From assembly GCA_052267165.1 (NCBI GenBank), contig JBKQHO010000020.1:27294-91293 (forward strand): a DNA stretch of 64,000 nt. The letters are read 5' to 3'. A program made the translations under genes and the position numbers. The notes below the pieces were generated by a model, which saw only the letters and a list, made by a program, of their open reading frames with translations, searched no databases and was not told where the DNA came from. This stretch comes from CAWICD01 sp052267165. Its GTDB lineage: Bacteria; Vulcanimicrobiota; Vulcanimicrobiia; Vulcanimicrobiales; Vulcanimicrobiaceae. Below are positions 19,861 to 27,830 of the stretch, in pieces. The first letter of the stretch is position 1, and each line of letters starts with the position of its first letter.

Positions 19861-20781
19861 ATGCTCGTTGTCGCGGAGCGCAAAGCGATGGTTGAAAGCG
19901 AAATCGAGGCCGTTCGGGCACTGCTCAGCTCCAAGCCGCGGCCCGTGGGATGGCAGGAGCGGCGGCAGCGTCTCGACGACGTCGGCGCGGTCTGGCCCGT
20001 GGCGGACGACATTAAGCTTGTGCTCTCGGATGCCGGTGGGGTGCCCGCGGAATGGTCGATCGTTGCCGGCAGCGACGCTTCGCGCGTGCTGCTGTATTTT
20101 CACGGCGGCGGCTACTGCTCGGGTTCGATTCTCAGCCATCGGCGTCTGGTGACCGAGGCCGGGCGAGCGGCCGGCGTGCGCACCCTCGCGCTCGAATACC
20201 GGCTGGCACCGGAGCATCCGTTTCCCGCGGCAGCCGACGACGCGCTCGCAGCCTGGCGCTTCTTGCGAAACGAGGGCATTCCCGCGGCGCACATTGCGCT
20301 CGGAGGCGATAGCGCGGGCGGTGGTCTCACGGTGGGCCTCATCTGCCGCTTGCGGGACGAGCACGAAGATCTGCCTGCCTGCGCGTGGCTGATATCGCCG
20401 TGGACGGATCTCACGCTTTCCGCTTCGACGCTCGCCAGCAAGGATGCCGTCGACCCCATCATTCACAAGGCGTATCTGAGCGAGTTGGTCGATGCGTATC
20501 TTCCCGCGGGCGTCGATCGAAGCGACCCGCGGGTGTCGCCGCTCTTTGCCGATTTGAACGGGATGCCGCCAACGCTTATCCAGGTCGGCTCGGAAGAGAC
20601 GCTGCTCGACGACTCGACTCGTTTCGCCGGCGCCGCGGGTGCGGCCGAAGTCTCCGTGACCCTCGAGATCTGGCCGCAGATGATCCATGCGTGGCCCGTG
20701 TGGAACGCACGCCTGGGCTCGGGTCGCAAAGCGCTCGCCGACGCCGGGGCGTTTATCCGAAAGCGGCTGTCGGCTGCCTAA
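19861..20781 (+). CDS. Alpha/beta hydrolase fold-3 (HSL family) esterase
   Basis: The protein is 306 residues if the ATG at 19861 is used; an ATG at 19888 would also keep the whole domain. Hormone-sensitive-lipase-type motifs are clear: oxyanion-hole HGGGYCSG near residue 80, nucleophile GDSAGGGL near residue 150, and acid/His in SEETLLDDS and MIHAWPVW. Such enzymes hydrolyse short-chain esters in the cytoplasm. No signal peptide is seen. The open frame further upstream overlaps the preceding gene and terminator and is not expected to be translated. It converges on the ExoIII-like gene with a 4-base overlap of stops. Confidence 0.9.
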   Translation: MLVVAERKAMVESEIEAVRALLSSKPRPVGWQERRQRLDDVGAVWPVADDIKLVLSDAGGVPAEWSIVAGSDASRVLLYFHGGGYCSGSILSHRRLVTEAGRAAGVRTLALEYRLAPEHPFPAAADDALAAWRFLRNEGIPAAHIALGGDSAGGGLTVGLICRLRDEHEDLPACAWLISPWTDLTLSASTLASKDAVDPIIHKAYLSELVDAYLPAGVDRSDPRVSPLFADLNGMPPTLIQVGSEETLLDDSTRFAGAAGAAEVSVTLEIWPQMIHAWPVWNARLGSGRKALADAGAFIRKRLSAA

Positions 20782-21611
20782 ACTGCAGCCAACGCCGGCG
20801 TCGCGAAGGCGAGCGAGGAAATCGCCGGGAGGTCGTATGTGATCGACAGCTGCGCGTGACGCCCGCGTCGATCGTCGTTGTGCGGCGTGCCGGTGCCGCT
20901 TTCCACTCGCGCAGCGAGTTGTGCCGACGCCAGCTGATAGTCGAGCCGAATGCCTTTGTTCAGCCGGCGGTGTTTTGCCGTCTCCCACCACGTGTAGAAG
21001 GGAAGGACGTTCAGATCTCGGGCGACGACGTCGTGCCATCCCTGCGAAAACAATCCCTTGAACCAGTCCCGCATGTAGGCGTCGGTGCCGGCATCTTGGG
21101 CCCTGACGGCATCGTAGAAGCGCCACGAGTCGCGCGCATCACGCATCGTGTTGAAGTCGCCGCAGATCAGCGCCAACGGATAGTCCGCCTCCATCGCCGT
21201 GAAGAGGCGATCGAAGGCGCGCAGTGATTCCAGCGGTGCGGGCGGCTTGACGTAAACCGACGCGATACGCAACGCCCCTACCGAGCACGAGACGTACTGT
21301 CCGTTCTCGAAGAGCGAGCGCTCGTTCTCGGGCCCGGTGATGTTGCAAATAGGCAATCTCGAGAAGATCGCAACGCCGCCGTGCGCCCTGCGGCCGCTCG
21401 CCTCATAGTGAAGCGGATTTGCCGCCGCGACCCGGTAGCCAAGCGAGGTCCCGATCTCGACCGTCTCCTTGCACCTCGTGTCTTGCAGGCAAAGTACGTC
21501 GGCAGCTTCCACGTGCGGGAGCTGGAAGAAGCCCTTGCCGCATGCCGCTTCAAGGCCGTCGACGTTGATGGTCATTGTCCGGAGCTTGACCGTTACGGAA
21601 TCGCTTGACAT
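20778..21611 (-). CDS. Endonuclease/exonuclease/phosphatase (ExoIII-type) protein with altered active site
   Basis: The 277-residue protein follows exodeoxyribonuclease III in layout: TINVDGL (Asn16), GGVAIFSR, GDFNTMRDARDSW (residues 151-163), FYTWWETAKHRRLNKGIRLDYQLAS. Two catalytic positions differ from active ExoIII: the metal-binding Glu of the QET motif is Asp (LQDTRCKE, residue 44), and the terminal S-D-H motif reads G-R-H (residues 250-252), so the Asp that orients the catalytic His is replaced by Arg. It may act on another substrate or be a weak or inactive nuclease. It converges on the hydrolase gene. Confidence 0.85.
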   Translation of the reverse strand: MSSDSVTVKLRTMTINVDGLEAACGKGFFQLPHVEAADVLCLQDTRCKETVEIGTSLGYRVAAANPLHYEASGRRAHGGVAIFSRLPICNITGPENERSLFENGQYVSCSVGALRIASVYVKPPAPLESLRAFDRLFTAMEADYPLALICGDFNTMRDARDSWRFYDAVRAQDAGTDAYMRDWFKGLFSQGWHDVVARDLNVLPFYTWWETAKHRRLNKGIRLDYQLASAQLAARVESGTGTPHNDDRRGRHAQLSITYDLPAISSLAFATPALAAV

Positions 21612-21908
21612 GATATCGTCTTTCTCGGCAAGTAACGCCGCGCAGAGAACACCCTGTTGGACGGTCGATGCCGAACAGGGCCTGCGGGTCGTATCGTCGC
21701 GTTTCTCGGCCGAAGGCCGCAGAATTCTTGCGCAAAGCGAACTCGCCCTGTTTACTCACGTATGGCAAGCGTCACGATTTTCCTTGTATTCCGCCTTAGC
21801 CGCGCCTCGAAGTCGAGACCTCAGTCGTGACTTTGTTCGCAGCCCACGATCGCGGCGATCGAAAACGTCAGCAGCGACCGCTAGCAAGTGAGTCAGCGGC
21901 GTGTCGCG

Positions 21909-22199
21909 TCACTTCTCGAGCAGTGCGTTCACGATCTGGTGCCATTCCGCCTCGAGTGACAGCCGGGAAGGCGGCTTGCCGGCACGCTGGTACCAGTAGC
22001 CCGCGTTCGATGCGTCGCCTTCCTTGCGGTGCAGATACGCGTGCACCCAGGCGGCCTCGGGCGTATCGATATCCTGCGCGATCTCGTGCGCGCGGGACCA
22101 GTCTCCCTTCGCATCCCGCCACAGCGCCTCAACGAGCCCAGTGACGCCGTCCGGCGGCTTCGTCTCGTTAAGGCACGCTTGCAGGTCTTGCACCGTCAT
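21909..22199 (-). CDS. Hypothetical protein, 96 residues
   Basis: This is a small soluble protein with no recognised domain. It reads as mostly helical, with a Trp- and His-rich middle (EALWRDAKGDWSRAHEIAQD, then AWVHAYLHRKEGD and AGYWYQRAGKP). I have the impression of a conserved bacterial hypothetical family with a TPR-like helical hairpin, but cannot name one. ATG start at 22199. The ~300 bases between it and the ExoIII-like start (21612-21908) contain no gene I can support. Confidence 0.65.
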   Translation of the reverse strand: MTVQDLQACLNETKPPDGVTGLVEALWRDAKGDWSRAHEIAQDIDTPEAAWVHAYLHRKEGDASNAGYWYQRAGKPPSRLSLEAEWHQIVNALLEK

Positions 22200-22283
22200 C
22201 GAATCGGCGCTCCTCTCTCGCGATCGTTCGAGCCGCAGCGAGATCCTGATCCGACGAATCCCGAGCGTCCTCCCAGGAGCGCG

Positions 22284-22673
22284 CTAGGCGAGTTTGCCGG
22301 TGTACTTCTCCAGCAAGTCCCAGGCGGCCGAGCCGTACTCGGACTTCCAGCGCCCGTAGAAGGGGCCGAGCTTGGCGCGGAACGAGCTCGGGTCGGCCTT
22401 GTTGACCGTCATGCCTTGACTCTTCAAGTTCACGGCGAGCGAGCTGTTGTCTTTCTCGACGTCGACCCGCTGCAGTTGCACGAGCTTCGTGAAGCCTGCG
22501 GTCGCGATCGCTTGCAAGTCTGGTGGAAGCCGATTCCGAGCGTCGTTGTTGCCGATGAGCCGGAAGCCCGACCACATGTGATTGGCGATGCTCAGATACT
22601 TCTGGACCTCGAAGAGCCTCGAGCGTTCGTGGAAACGGCTTCGGAGGCTCGGACCGCTCGTCCGCGCGACCAC
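22284..22673 (-). pseudogene. C-terminal fragment of a TRAP transporter substrate-binding protein (DctP-like)
   Basis: About 105 residues match the C-terminal third of DctP-type solute-binding proteins: EVQKYLSIANHMWSGFRLIG, the LPPDLQAIATAGF helix, then FYGRWKSEYGSAAWDLLEKY at the end. The N-terminal two thirds and the signal peptide are absent, and the bases upstream belong to the P450 3' end. No DctQ/DctM permease genes are nearby. It is therefore the remnant of a deleted TRAP operon. The first ~20 codons of the open frame are not homologous. Confidence 0.7.
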
Positions 22674-22703
22674 TCCAGCCGAGAATCAACGGAACCTTAC
22701 GCT

Positions 22704-23963
22704 TCAGGCCGTTAGCGTGACCTGTTCATCTTGTGGTGCTCGCCGTGAATACGACGGCGCGCGGAAACGGATGGGGAGACTGATCGGGCCGCGTATGCCG
22801 AGCCCCGGGCCCCAGGTTGGTGGGGCGGCGACCTCCGGGTCTCGCAGCGCTGCAGCCAGCAGCGGTAGTGCCTCCTGCATCTCGGCACGAGCCAGCCAGA
22901 TACCGAGGCAATGGTGAATGCCGCCGCCGAAGGTGAGCTGCGCCGGGCGCTCGGCGGTGACGTCGAACGCGCCGGTGCCGAATTTCTGCGGATCCCTGTT
23001 TGCCGCTCCCAGCAGCATCGTGAGCAGCGTGCCGCCCGGCAGCAACAACCCTTGGAACTCGAAGGTCTCCGCGACGACACGCGTGATCGCCGGGGCCGCG
23101 GAATACAGGCGCATGACTTCCTCGACCGCACGCGGGGCCAGCTCCGGATGCTCCGCGAGCAGTTCCCACTGCGCCGGATGTTCCAGGAAGGCAGCCATCG
23201 CAAGGCCGAGTTGGTTGCGGGTCGTGTCGTTGCCGGCAAAGACGAGCGCGACGATCGTCGCGCGCAGCTCCTCGGCGCTGAGCCGGTCGCCGGATTCCTC
23301 TGCGGCAAGCAGTGCGGAAGTGAGATCCGGACCGGGCTGCCGGCGCCGCTCTGCGAGCAGCGCGTCCGCCCAGTCGTAGAGATTCGCCAGCGCCGCCTCG
23401 ATCCGCGAACGATGCGTTGCGACTTGGTAGCCGAATGCGAGACCGAGATCGTTCGCCCAGTCATGGATTCGTTTGCGCTGCTCGCCCGGCGGTACGCTCA
23501 AGATCTCGCAAATAATTTGGCCCGGATAGCGGTCCGCGAACGCGGCGACGAAATCGCACTCGTGCCGCGAGGCGAAGGAATGGATCAGCTCGCGCGCGAC
23601 CATGCGCATGATCGGGCGCAGTCGCTCGACGGCCGGCGGCGTGAAAGCCTTGCTCACCAGGCGCCGCAAGCGCGTGTGCTCGTCACCGTCGGCGTTGAGG
23701 ATCATGGCGCGCCACCAATCGGCAAGCAGACCGTCTGTGACGCCCTGACGCGCGAGGCGCACGGCCAGACCCTGTTGCAGCCGGCGATCGCGCAGGAGAG
23801 CGATGGCCTCGTCGTAACGCAAAACCGCGTAACCGAGCGGCGTTCTCGCGTACCAAGCGGTCTCGCCGGCGCGCCGCACCGCGTCCGCCTCGACGGTAAA
23901 CGCGGGATCGAGAATGTCGAGAAAGTCGACGTTTTCGACGGCGTCCCAAGGCTTCGATTGCAT
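22704..23963 (-). CDS. Cytochrome P450
   Basis: This 419-residue soluble bacterial P450 has the oxygen-activation helix AGNDTTRN (residues 243-250), the ExxR motif EVMR (282-285), and the heme-binding loop FGGGIHHCLGIWLA with Cys352. It starts MQSKPWDAVENVDFLD and lacks a membrane anchor, typical of class I enzymes that need ferredoxin and reductase; neither is in the window. The substrate is unknown. The gene follows a Crp-type regulator on the same strand after ~106 bases, so that regulator is a candidate controller. Confidence 0.93.
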   Translation of the reverse strand: MQSKPWDAVENVDFLDILDPAFTVEADAVRRAGETAWYARTPLGYAVLRYDEAIALLRDRRLQQGLAVRLARQGVTDGLLADWWRAMILNADGDEHTRLRRLVSKAFTPPAVERLRPIMRMVARELIHSFASRHECDFVAAFADRYPGQIICEILSVPPGEQRKRIHDWANDLGLAFGYQVATHRSRIEAALANLYDWADALLAERRRQPGPDLTSALLAAEESGDRLSAEELRATIVALVFAGNDTTRNQLGLAMAAFLEHPAQWELLAEHPELAPRAVEEVMRLYSAAPAITRVVAETFEFQGLLLPGGTLLTMLLGAANRDPQKFGTGAFDVTAERPAQLTFGGGIHHCLGIWLARAEMQEALPLLAAALRDPEVAAPPTWGPGLGIRGPISLPIRFRAPSYSRRAPQDEQVTLTA

Positions 23964-24069
23964 TTCGTCCCCCTCAACTCGCCGAGCGCCGCTTCTCGAG
24001 TGCTCGGTGAGAGCGATGATCGCATCGGCGAAGTGCTCGCACCGTCACGACTCTTACACAAGTGAAACT

Positions 24070-24786
24070 TTAGCCGTCCCTCAACAAGGTGATCAGCAGA
24101 CCGTCCCTCCGGATACGGCCTTCGCGCTCGAGGAAGAAGAAAGCCGTCGCCACGGCTTCGCTCGAGAAATCCGCGAGTGTGGCGACGTCGTCGAGGGCAA
24201 GCGCAACGTCGAGCAGGGTCCCGTCCGTGACCCCGATGCCGTGCTCCCGCGCGATCCGTTCGAGGGTTCGAAAGACGCGTTCGGTGCAGCGCGCGTGGGT
24301 CACGCCATGCAGCGCCAGCGAGAAGCCGCCCAGCGTATGGGCTAACGATTCCGCGACGTTGCGCGCGAAGCGGGCCGACTCGTCGAGGGCCGGCAGCAGC
24401 GACTTGGCGGGCGCCGAGAGGAGGAGCGTCTCGCGGATGCAGTGCGCGAACGTTCCCGGTGCGTTCTTGACGACCAGCGCCTCCGTCCCGAAGGCATCCC
24501 CGGGCCCCAGCAGGTTCACGGCCAGCGCCGCGTCATCGGCGATCCAGAGCTGGATCCGGACCCTGCCGCGCCGGATGACGTGGACGTTCGGCTCGGGCTC
24601 ACCGCGAAGGACATCGCCCGCAAGCGCCGTGCTGAGGGCAAAGGCAGGCGCATAACGCGCCACGACGTCCTCGGCAACGCCGGCGAAAAGCCGGCTGCGG
24701 CGCAGATGCCAGCCGGAGTTCGCAACGACCTCCGCTCCGAACGGCTGCATCTCGGCGGCATCGGCCCCGTTCCCGTTGCTCGACAT
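24070..24786 (-). CDS. Crp/Fnr-type transcription regulator with degenerate DNA-binding helix
   Basis: The protein has 238 residues from the ATG at 24786, chosen because a purine-rich CAGGGGG sits just upstream; an ATG at 24846 is possible. The cNMP-binding-like beta-roll spans ~25-140 (RRSRLFAGVAEDVV; VIRRGRVRIQLW; LLGPGDAFGTEALV). The helix-turn-helix (ALDDVATLADFSSEAVATAFFFLE) lacks the TRETVS-type recognition helix seen in its neighbour at 25937. It shares the N-terminal motif W-x-L-[RK]-R-S-R-L-F with that neighbour, so the two are paralogues. It may have altered or lost DNA specificity. Confidence 0.85.
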   Translation of the reverse strand: MSSNGNGADAAEMQPFGAEVVANSGWHLRRSRLFAGVAEDVVARYAPAFALSTALAGDVLRGEPEPNVHVIRRGRVRIQLWIADDAALAVNLLGPGDAFGTEALVVKNAPGTFAHCIRETLLLSAPAKSLLPALDESARFARNVAESLAHTLGGFSLALHGVTHARCTERVFRTLERIAREHGIGVTDGTLLDVALALDDVATLADFSSEAVATAFFFLEREGRIRRDGLLITLLRDG

Positions 24787-24919
24787 GTACCCCCTGCGTA
24801 CTCCCTTCCGGTGTTGGTCGAGTGTACGATGGAGCTCTTTTCGCATGCGTAAGCGGCGTTACACAGCCCGGCCCGAAGGCGCCCTACACTGCATCCAGGT
24901 CGCAAAGGAGGATGCAGCA

Positions 24920-25099
24920 ATGTCGGGAGTCATGGTGTTCCAATCGCTTCGCGAGGCGGTGCTCCAGGGCTATCAGGTCGCCCAGCGGACCGAACGCGGC
25001 TATCTCGTGCGGATCAAGACGGGGGCCGGTTGGGCAATGGCGCTGGTCGACTCCGAGTCAGCCGTCGTCAGAGCGGGCGGGCATTACGTGGGTCAGTGA
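24920..25099 (+). CDS. GYLVR-family microprotein, 59 residues (member A)
   Basis: It starts at the ATG at 24920 with a near-perfect ribosome-binding site (AAAGGAGG, 8 bases upstream). The core VFQSLREAVLQGYQVAQRTE, then RGYLVRIKTGAGWAMALV, aligns without gaps in the motif region with two unannotated small genes at 30387 and 30627: F/Y-x-S/N-L-x-E/H-A-x3-G-F/Y-x8-G-Y/T-L-V/L-R. No known domain is recognised. A TACACT hexamer at 24885-24890 could be a -10 box. Its 3' end overlaps the convergent HAD gene by 42 bases. It diverges from the crp-like gene. Confidence 0.75.
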   Translation: MSGVMVFQSLREAVLQGYQVAQRTERGYLVRIKTGAGWAMALVDSESAVVRAGGHYVGQ

Positions 25100-25882
25100 A
25101 GCTGGGTCGTTGAGCCCGTACTCAATGCCGGGGATGAAGTGTCCCTGGCGCCAGGCAAGCGTGCTGTGGAGGAGATATCGCAGGCCGAGCAGCGAGCGAG
25201 TGTACGGTTCGGAGAGCAGGCTGAGAATTTCGCCGATTCGTTCGATTGCGTGCTCGGGTTCCGCCGCGCCGGCCGGCAACGGAGCGCCGGGCGGCCGCAG
25301 CCAGATAGCGTGGAGACCGGCTTGCGCCGCCCCGGTGACATCCTCATACGGATCGTCTCCGACGAACCAAATGCGATCGAGCGGAAGGGCGAGCACGGCC
25401 GCGAGCGACTCGAAGGCTGCGCACTCGGGTTTTCGCCGGCCGGTATCTTCCGACACGAGAACAGGGCCTGTGAAGCCGAGGCCTCGTGCCTTGTGCTGCT
25501 CGAGCGAGCTCCAACCGTTCGTCAGGATCGCGCAGGGAATTCCGAGTGATGCGATATGGGCCAGGGTTTCGCGCGCTTCGGGCAGCGGTTCCGCGCCGTT
25601 CGGTATGCGTTGCACGGCGACTTGGCGGAAGCGCGAGAGGAGCACTCTTGCCGGCGCCGTCTCGCCGAGGAAAGCATTGGCGGCCTCGACCAGCGCCGTT
25701 TGCGCGGGGCCCCGCTCGTCTTCGGCGGTGAACGCTTGCGCGCACGCCTCGGCGGCGCGAGCGTCATCGAAGGCGGGACCGTGCTCGGCAGACAATCTCC
25801 GCAGCAACTCGAGAAACGCCGCTCGTTCCAGGCCGGCTCCGCGCACGAGCGTTCCGCTCAAGTCGAAGGCCACTCCGATCAC
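25058..25882 (-). CDS. HAD-superfamily hydrolase
   Basis: The 274-residue protein has HAD motif I as FDLSGTLVR, with the nucleophile Asp but Ser in place of the second Asp normally needed by phosphatases. Motif II is AILTNGWSS, motif III Lys lies in DTGRRKPECAAF, and motif IV is FVGDDPYEDVTGA. The cap (residues ~15-95) is helical. The altered DxS motif makes a classic phosphatase less certain; dehalogenase- or phosphonatase-like chemistry, which tolerates other residues there, is possible. ATG at 25882; it diverges from the second crp gene by 54 bases. Confidence 0.88.
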   Translation of the reverse strand: MIGVAFDLSGTLVRGAGLERAAFLELLRRLSAEHGPAFDDARAAEACAQAFTAEDERGPAQTALVEAANAFLGETAPARVLLSRFRQVAVQRIPNGAEPLPEARETLAHIASLGIPCAILTNGWSSLEQHKARGLGFTGPVLVSEDTGRRKPECAAFESLAAVLALPLDRIWFVGDDPYEDVTGAAQAGLHAIWLRPPGAPLPAGAAEPEHAIERIGEILSLLSEPYTRSLLGLRYLLHSTLAWRQGHFIPGIEYGLNDPASLTHVMPARSDDG

Positions 25883-25936
25883 CGCTCAGCCCCTCGTATC
25901 AGCCATCCTTCAGGCGCTTTGTCAGGACGTAACCCT

Positions 25937-26611
25937 ATGATAGCAAGCGAGAACAAGGTTTGGTACCTGAAGCGCTCACGGCTCTTCCAGCGCGCCGGCG
26001 ACGAGGCCGTCGCGGGCTACGAGCACCTCTTTACCCAGGTCTCCTATCGTAAGCGGACCGTCGTTTTCGAGCAAGGCGATGTCGGGCGGATCGTCTACTT
26101 CGTGAAGATCGGCCGCGTCCGCATCGCGCGCGCAACCGCCGACGGCAAGGAGATCGGCGTAGCGCTCCTGGGACCGGGCGACCTCTTCGGCGAGGAAGTC
26201 ATGTTCTCGAACGACGTCGTCCGGACGACCTTCGCGACCTGCGTCGAGGACGCGTTGCTGTGCACGGCGCGAGCCGCCGACTTGTACGGGCTCCTCACGC
26301 GGCATCCGGTGCTGGCGCTCAACATCGCCAAGTACGTTGGCGAGCAGCGTGACGACGCGCTCTCGGTCGCCGAGGATTTCGCACACATGAAAGTCTCCGA
26401 CCGGCTGACCAAGCTGCTCGAGCGCCTGGCCGCGGAACACGGGGTCCCCGCGAAGGATGGTACGCTGATCGACGTGGCGCTCACGCAGGCGGACGTCGCC
26501 TCGCTGATCGGCAGCACGCGCGAAACGGTCTCCGCCCAGCTTGCCCAGCTCGCGCGCGACGGCCGGATCGCCATGCACGGACGGCGGATCGTCGTCACGA
26601 ACCTGGCTTAG
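25937..26611 (+). CDS. Crp/Fnr family transcription regulator
   Basis: The protein has 224 residues from the ATG at 25937; the longer frame upstream is shadow of the HAD gene. Beta-roll residues ~15-130 include RKRTVVFEQGDVGRIVYFVK and LLGPGDLFGEEVMF. The C-terminal winged helix is complete, with TQADVASLIGSTRETVSAQL, the canonical Crp recognition helix. No Fnr-type cysteine set is present, so an Fe-S sensor is unlikely. Together with the paralogue at 24070 it brackets the microprotein and HAD genes. Confidence 0.93.
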   Translation: MIASENKVWYLKRSRLFQRAGDEAVAGYEHLFTQVSYRKRTVVFEQGDVGRIVYFVKIGRVRIARATADGKEIGVALLGPGDLFGEEVMFSNDVVRTTFATCVEDALLCTARAADLYGLLTRHPVLALNIAKYVGEQRDDALSVAEDFAHMKVSDRLTKLLERLAAEHGVPAKDGTLIDVALTQADVASLIGSTRETVSAQLAQLARDGRIAMHGRRIVVTNLA

Positions 26612-26898
26612 CCCCGGCCGCAGCAGCTCGAACGCCGTCGACTCCCTTGCCGCGGAAGCGACTTCGATGACGGCGACTTCACATCAAGCAGTTGTCCGCT
26701 GATGTTGCACCCGGAGGCAGCCCGAGCAATTTAGTACAGTACCTGCACGTCTTCGGATGCGCGAAAGTGGCGAACGTTACAAGCTCTCCTTCAAGCGGCA
26801 GCACGCGCTGCGAAAATCGCCGGCCGGACGATATGCAAAGCTGAGACCATACAAAGTCAGCTCGGAACATTCGGCCCGCGTTCGCTACGTCGGAGTCG

Positions 26899-27235
26899 TC
26901 AACGTCCCAGCAGGTGCATGCGCAAGGACCAGCGGAGCGGAAGCCGCGGTTTTGCAAGGTGGGACGCGCTCGCGGGGAGGAGGCGGTCCGGCAAGCCGAA
27001 GGCGTAAACGGTGCCCTCGTATGACGCGAGATAGAGGTTGCGGTCGGCGACGGGCGGCGTGTAGAGCGCTTCGTTCGTCGTCCCGGCGCTCGTCCAGAGT
27101 AGCTCTCCGGTCATCGCGTTGAGCGCGTAGACGGTATCGTTCGGGCCGTCCGCTTCATAGACGACGCCGTTGGCGATCGTCGGCGGCGAATGTTCGTCGT
27201 CGGCCGTCGTTTGCGACGGCAGAATGCCGAAGGTC
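26899..27235 (-). pseudogene. C-terminal remnant of a PQQ-like beta-propeller protein
   Basis: The frame encodes two blades of a PQQ/quinoprotein-type propeller: SPPTIANGVVYEADGPNDT, VYALNAMTGELLWTSAGT, and PPVADRNLYLASYEGTVYAF. Everything N-terminal is missing: at about 27205-27235 the sequence changes into the start of an oppositely oriented truncated gene. After the last blade the frame runs ~35 residues into non-homologous sequence before its stop. No signal peptide or start codon belongs to it. The 287 bases downstream (26612-26898) contain nothing I can support. Confidence 0.6.
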
Positions 27236-27814
27236 GCGTTCCAAGCCGGATACGTCGGCGGCGGCTGGTTCGGCGGCGTCTTCCAGTACAACACGGCGGT
27301 GACGAACGTCAACACGACCGTCGTTCGCAACATCTACGTCAACACGACCGTCGTCAACAACCTGACCGTCAACAACAACACGACCGTCAACCGGGTCAGC
27401 TACAACGGCGGCCCGGGCGGCGTCACGGCTACCCCGACGGCCGAGGAACTCGCGGCGCGAAAGGACGAGCACGTTCCCGCGACGAGCGTGCAGCGGCAGC
27501 ATCAGCGCATCGCATCTGCGGACCGCAATAATCTTGCCTCGGTGAACCACGGCATGCCGGCCAACGCTGCGGTGGCCGAACCGCTGAGCCGCGACAATCG
27601 CCCGGCCGGCTTCGAGCGGCTGCAGCCGCAAGATCGCGCGGCTGCAAGCGAACATCTGGTCAACGCGCACGCCGGCCCATCAGGCCAATACGGTTCCGCT
27701 CCTGGACATGCCGGGGGCAACCCGTACGCGACGAATCATCCGGTACGGTCTATGAATCAGGCGCCGCCACGGCATCATGCGCCGGCGGAGCACCATGTGA
27801 AGAAGGGCGAGTAG
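27170..27814 (+). CDS. C-terminal part of an Asn/Thr-repeat, Gly/His-rich exported-type protein (5' truncated)
   Basis: Homology-like content begins only near 27235 (GYVGGGWFGGVFQYNTAVTN), followed by a striking NTTVV repeat (VNTTVVRNIYVNTTVVNN, then LTVNNNTTVNRVSYNGG), a TPTAEELAARKDEHVPATS helix and a His/Pro-rich tail. This pattern is typical of secreted YXWGXW-type proteins of Acidobacteria and Proteobacteria, whose N-terminal signal peptide and Trp-rich part are missing here. The first ~22 codons from the TTG at 27170 are antisense to the PQQ remnant. The gene is probably a truncated, non-secreted relic. Confidence 0.55.
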   Translation: MAIVGGECSSSAVVCDGRMPKVAFQAGYVGGGWFGGVFQYNTAVTNVNTTVVRNIYVNTTVVNNLTVNNNTTVNRVSYNGGPGGVTATPTAEELAARKDEHVPATSVQRQHQRIASADRNNLASVNHGMPANAAVAEPLSRDNRPAGFERLQPQDRAAASEHLVNAHAGPSGQYGSAPGHAGGNPYATNHPVRSMNQAPPRHHAPAEHHVKKGE

Positions 27815-27830
27815 CGATTCGCAGTGCTGG

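Noticed and set aside
26679..26957. 92-residue open frame on the minus strand after the crp gene
   Set aside because: No ribosome-binding site, no recognisable fold, and it overlaps the end of the PQQ remnant.
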